Assembly: GCA_029062865.1 (NCBI GenBank)
Contig: JAIDPG010000367.1
Span: 1 to 23,671 of the forward strand
From: Oscillospiraceae bacterium
GTDB lineage: Bacteria > Bacillota > Clostridia > Oscillospirales > Ruminococcaceae
Length of the DNA stretch: 23,671 nt
Direction of reading: 5' to 3'
In this document: positions 21,110 to 23,671 of the stretch, in pieces
Layout of the letters: the number at the start of each line of letters is the position of its first letter
Numbering within the stretch: position 1 is the stretch's first letter
Program-made: the position numbers and the translations under genes
Notes under the pieces: generated by a model
What the model was told of the DNA's origin: nothing
Seen by the model: the letters and a program-made list of their open reading frames with translations, nothing else
Databases searched by the model: none

Positions 21110-21982
21110 TTATGTCAAATTCTTGATAAGGTCGTAATCCGTCGGGATAGTGATCTCGATATCGCCATAGCGCAAGTAATAATAATGCTGGAAAAACTCC
21201 GACGCGTTTCTTGAACACTCGTCAATGCGAAGCCCGTCGGCGGTTTTCACTACCTTAACGACCTCAGTTTCGAGCCAATCCTTTTCCATACCCCATTCTT
21301 CCTTGTCGCCGACGGACGTTACGGTCAGGACATAGGTGTTTTCATCGGGTCTTTCAACAGAATCCAGGCGCAGATAGCTCATTCCCAAGCCCACGCCTCT
21401 GCCGCCGCCGGTTGGTTCTATATACATCTCGTCCTTGTACATAATTACAAAGGAATCTGTATAAATGAAGTTTTCCCGCATTTTTTCAGTGGTCATGCTG
21501 TTCAGAAGCTCTGTCCAGCTGTCAATAGGCTTATAATGCCACTCTGTCCACTCGTCTTGATTTATTGAGCTTTCATCAGGGACTATCACGGTTGGAACGC
21601 CGTCCGAGGTCTCGTATCCGGGAATGAACTTCGTAGGTATTTTTTTCGTCTTATCAACAACATCATAGTTTTCTTTGTTGGGCGGGAACGAATCAAACAT
21701 AAGCACCCCGTAGTCCGCGAGCAGCTTTAATACCTGCTCAAACTCGGTAGGCTCAATCTGCCACTGCGGCTGCGAGCTTTCATCATCGGAGGCTGTCGGA
21801 GCAACAAACGAGGTGCTGTCCGTGCTTGAAACGATCGCGGAGCTTATGCTGTTGAGACTTGAAACCGCGCTGCTTGAATATGTATCCGAGCCGGTGGTGT
21901 TGCTTGATTCGTTCGCGCCGCTGCAACCGGAAAAAAGCGCGGCGGCGAGTACGAGCGAAATGATAGCTGAAATGTGTTTCAT
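21110..21982 (-). CDS. Lipoprotein of unknown function, possible IseA-like domain
   Basis: The 290-residue secreted lipoprotein has signal segment AIISLVLAAALFSGC with a lipobox cysteine near residue 20. A Ser/Thr-rich linker of about 50 residues leads to a globular domain of about 215 residues. That domain contains SWTELLNSMTTEKMRENFIY, MYKDEMYIEPTGGGRGVGLG and EVVKVVKTADGLRIDEC. The order of a cap-like TTE..REN helix, a short 'YIEPTGGGRG' turn and terminal beta strands recalls IseA/YoeB-type DL-endopeptidase inhibitors. That is a weak visual resemblance only. GGAGGCTTT precedes ATG 21982. It lies 55 bp after serA with a palindrome between. Confidence 0.75.
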   Translation of the reverse strand: MKHISAIISLVLAAALFSGCSGANESSNTTGSDTYSSSAVSSLNSISSAIVSSTDSTSFVAPTASDDESSQPQWQIEPTEFEQVLKLLADYGVLMFDSFPPNKENYDVVDKTKKIPTKFIPGYETSDGVPTVIVPDESSINQDEWTEWHYKPIDSWTELLNSMTTEKMRENFIYTDSFVIMYKDEMYIEPTGGGRGVGLGMSYLRLDSVERPDENTYVLTVTSVGDKEEWGMEKDWLETEVVKVVKTADGLRIDECSRNASEFFQHYYYLRYGDIEITIPTDYDLIKNLT

Positions 21983-22000
21983 AAAGCCTCCATATTATTT

Positions 22001-22027
22001 GTTCTCCCCGCCGCCGGCGGGGAGTAC
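22001..22027. repeat. GGCGGGG-core palindrome between serA and the lipoprotein gene
   Basis: GTTCTCCCCGCC-GCC-GGCGGGGAGTAC pairs at 11 of 12 positions, with one T/T mismatch. It is intergenic and has no T-run on the minus strand. Confidence 0.8.
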
Positions 22028-22037
22028 ATTGTTGCTG

Positions 22038-23201
22038 TTACTTCACCACGCGTACTCCTACAACGTTCGGCACGCCTTTGAGCTTATCCTCGATGCCCGC
22101 GGGATTGCCCTTTACGTCGAGGCAGGTGTAAGCGTAGTCCTTCTTGGACTTGCTTTCCATATTCTCGATGTTCAAGCCCGCCGCGGAGATCGGCTCAGTG
22201 ACGCTCTTGATAACGCCCTCTACGTTCTTGTGGATAACGCAGATCTTCGCGTCGCCTGTGATCGGCATTGACATATTCGGCAGGTTTACGGAGTTCTTGA
22301 TGTTGCCGTTGTCGATGTAATCGATGATCTCCTGAACCGCCATAACCGCGCAGTTGTCCTCGCTTTCGGGAGTGGACGCGCCGAGGTGCGGCAGACAGAT
22401 AACGTTCTCCTTGCCGATGAGGTTATCGGAACCGAAGTCGGTCACGTAGCAAGCCATTCCGCCGTTGTCAAGCGCCGCGATAACGTCCGCCTCAACGATA
22501 AGAGCGTCGCGCGAGAAGTTCAGCAGGCGCACGCTCTTCTTCATAAGCGCGATAGCGTCCTTGTCGATCATTCCCTTTGTTTCGGGAGTCGCGGGAACGT
22601 GCAGCGTGATGTAATCGCACTTCTCGTAGATCTCCTTAACGTCCTTGACGTAGTTCACCTTGCCGGAGAGTTTCAGCGCGTGCTCTACGTTGAGGAACGG
22701 ATCGTAGCCAATGACCTCCATTCCGAGCGCCGCCGCCGCGTTCGCAACAAGCACGCCGATTGCTCCGAGACCGACAACGCCGAGCTTCTTGCCCATGATC
22801 TCGGGACCCACAAACTGGCTCTTGCCCTTTTCAACGAGCTTGGAAACCTCGTCGCCCTTGCCCTTGAGCGTCTTTATCCACTCGGTGGACTGAACGATCT
22901 TGCGCGAGCTGAGCAGCAGCCCGCAGATAACGAGCTCCTTAACGGCGTTCGCGTTAGCGCCCGGCGTGTTGAACACAACGATGCCCTTTTCGGAGCACTT
23001 GTCGATCGGGATATTGTTCACGCCCGCGCCCGCTCTCGCGATAGCGAGCAGCTTGTCGCCGAACTCCATATCGTGCATTGCCGCCGAGCGAACCAGGATC
23101 GCGTCGGGATTCGCCGCGTCGTCCGCGAACGTATACTTGCTCTTGTCGAACAGATCCGTGCCGCAAGCGGCGATCTTATTAAGCGTTTGAATGTTGTACA
23201 T
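22038..23201 (-). CDS. serA: D-3-phosphoglycerate dehydrogenase
   Basis: The 387-residue NAD-dependent enzyme oxidises 3-phosphoglycerate to 3-phosphohydroxypyruvate, the first serine-pathway step. The substrate arginine is in ARAGAGVNNI and the Rossmann motif is GVVGLGAIG. The catalytic Glu lies in the GKENV region and the His in CLPHLGASTPESEDN. A C-terminal ACT domain (about residues 318-387) suggests serine feedback. NFSRDALI replaces the NTARG-type motif, a variant seen in this short clade. ATG 23201 follows GGGAGTTTTTATT. The ATG at 23216 overlaps that site. Co-directional serC and a DUF6440-like gene lie upstream. Confidence 0.95.
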   Translation of the reverse strand: MYNIQTLNKIAACGTDLFDKSKYTFADDAANPDAILVRSAAMHDMEFGDKLLAIARAGAGVNNIPIDKCSEKGIVVFNTPGANANAVKELVICGLLLSSRKIVQSTEWIKTLKGKGDEVSKLVEKGKSQFVGPEIMGKKLGVVGLGAIGVLVANAAAALGMEVIGYDPFLNVEHALKLSGKVNYVKDVKEIYEKCDYITLHVPATPETKGMIDKDAIALMKKSVRLLNFSRDALIVEADVIAALDNGGMACYVTDFGSDNLIGKENVICLPHLGASTPESEDNCAVMAVQEIIDYIDNGNIKNSVNLPNMSMPITGDAKICVIHKNVEGVIKSVTEPISAAGLNIENMESKSKKDYAYTCLDVKGNPAGIEDKLKGVPNVVGVRVVK

Positions 23202-23230
23202 AATAAAAACTCCCAAAATTTGTTATTTTC

Positions 23231-23249
23231 TCCCCCGCTGCGCGGGGGA
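23231..23249. repeat. CCCCCGC/GCGGGGG palindrome, first of three
   Basis: TCCCCCGC-TGC-GCGGGGGA is a perfect 8-bp stem, extendable by 3 bp past a bulged A. It lies 30 bp upstream of serA, near its ribosome site on the minus-strand mRNA. Confidence 0.75.
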
Positions 23250-23265
23250 AGAATTGTTTTTTCGG

Positions 23266-23290
23266 TTTTCCCCGCCTCCGGCGGGGAAAA
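23266..23290. repeat. GGCGGGG-core palindrome, second of three
   Basis: TTTTCCCCGCC-TCC-GGCGGGGAAAA is a perfect 11-bp stem, matching the core, loop and A/T arms of the copy at 10330-10360. Confidence 0.85.
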
Positions 23291-23307
23291 TCCGCGGGTC
23301 TATTTTT

Positions 23308-23338
23308 ATTCACCGCCCCGCTGCGCGGGGCGGTGAAT
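23308..23338. repeat. GCGGGGCGG palindrome, third of three
   Basis: ATTCACCGCCCCGC-TGC-GCGGGGCGGTGAAT is a perfect 14-bp stem. It ends 8 bp after the DUF6440-like stop codon (minus sense). Confidence 0.85.
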
Positions 23339-23346
23339 AGTTGTTA

Positions 23347-23526
23347 TTATTTTGCCTCAACCAAGGTAACAACAGGCTTTCCGTCCTTGTCGAGCAGCGG
23401 GGTAAGTCCGCCCGCATAGCCGTTCATGTGAAAAACGTAATTCACGCCCGTTACCTTATCTACCCATATCTCGGTAACGTTTGCAACGCCCTGCGAATAG
23501 GTCTTTACAAATCTTTCATTAGCCAT
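23347..23526 (-). CDS. Small DUF6440-like protein
   Basis: This 59-residue protein begins MANERFVKTYSQG and contains TEIWVDKVTGVNYVFH. It ends with the strongly conserved-looking NGYAGGLTPLLDKDGKP. This pattern (short beta-rich protein with 'D..TGVNY.F....GYAGGLTPL') matches the DUF6440 family of Firmicutes; function is unknown. ATG 23526 follows CGGAGGTAATC, an excellent ribosome site. It lies 16 bp after serC and upstream of serA, so it is probably expressed with serine synthesis. The internal ATG at residue 34 would leave only a fragment. Confidence 0.85.
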   Translation of the reverse strand: MANERFVKTYSQGVANVTEIWVDKVTGVNYVFHMNGYAGGLTPLLDKDGKPVVTLVEAK

Positions 23527-23542
23527 GATTACCTCCGAAAAA

Positions 23543-23671
23543 TCAGCCGTTCTCCGCCTCGAATTTCTTCATGAACTCAACCAGCTTCTCAACGCCCTCG
23601 ATAGGCATTGCGTTGTAGATCGACGCGCGCATTCCGCCGACGGTTCTGTGACCCTTGAGGTTCTCGAAGCC
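23543..23671 (-). CDS. serC: Phosphoserine aminotransferase, C-terminal end (start beyond window)
   Basis: The last 42 residues are visible: GFENLKGHRTVGGMRASIYN followed by AMPIEGVEKLVEFM. This is the characteristic SerC C-terminus, with the arginine and histidine that help bind the phosphate and carboxylate of phosphoserine. The enzyme transaminates 3-phosphohydroxypyruvate with glutamate, the step after SerA. It is the upstream gene of serC-DUF6440-serA on the minus strand. Confidence 0.93.
   Translation of the reverse strand, partial: GFENLKGHRTVGGMRASIYNAMPIEGVEKLVEFMKKFEAENG

Noticed and set aside
22386..23336. 316-codon plus-strand open frame
   Set aside because: It is antisense to serA and runs through palindromes; the composition is not protein-like.
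9192..23338. CRISPR array from the repeated palindromes
   Set aside because: The repeats are scattered over 14 kb, are not evenly spaced, and have no spacers or cas genes.

Overview
The window looks like a chromosomal segment of a Clostridia-type Firmicute, most like the Oscillospiraceae/Ruminococcaceae. The evidence is AGGAGG-type ribosome binding sites, sigma-A promoters with 17-bp spacers, single-chain (clade II) PurL, MtaB, lipoprotein-type transport binding proteins, a PASTA kinase-like protein with an N-terminal zinc ribbon, and a DUF6440-type small protein. It is mostly housekeeping and transport DNA. I see no phage genes, transposase, CRISPR array, tRNA or rRNA. Species-level placement is inference.

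Layout. Bases 1-5006 (minus): 3'-truncated purL with a clear promoter, mtaB, and a membrane-anchored metallophosphoesterase. Bases 5094-6773 (plus): an HPr-like protein lacking the phosphorylatable histidine, transcribed divergently from the phosphoesterase, then an ECF sigma factor overlapping a single-pass membrane partner. Bases 6816-12340 (minus): a five-gene unit of winged-helix/nucleotidyltransferase fusion, two tandem paralogous binding lipoproteins, an ATPase and a fused double permease. It is likely an importer plus activating enzyme for a choline- or aminoethylphosphonate-like compound. Bases 12741-15861 (minus): a second ABC importer of the TrpXYZ-like class with a clear promoter, an internal attenuator and a terminator. 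Bases 16042-16593: a zinc-ribbon protein divergent from the next operon. Bases 16923-21065 (plus): PASTA pseudokinase, pheA, ispD, ispF. Bases 21078-23671 (minus): serC (partial), DUF6440-like, serA, lipoprotein.

The most unusual content is between genes. First, about a dozen palindromes share a CCCCGCC/GGCGGGG core. Their outer arms differ from copy to copy but remain self-complementary. Second, short perfect palindromes have the centre C-GAA-G (or C-TTC-G). Third, a tiled array of perfect hairpins at 12464-12604 ends in a cloverleaf-like arrangement. Fourth, a 195-bp fold-back element sits in the presumed leader of the pseudokinase operon, and one of its arms carries two of the short palindromes. 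Together these suggest small palindromic elements that spread into intergenic DNA and into one another.

The most notable protein is the PASTA-domain kinase homologue. It has lost both the HRD and the DFG aspartates, so it is predicted to be a membrane-spanning pseudokinase.
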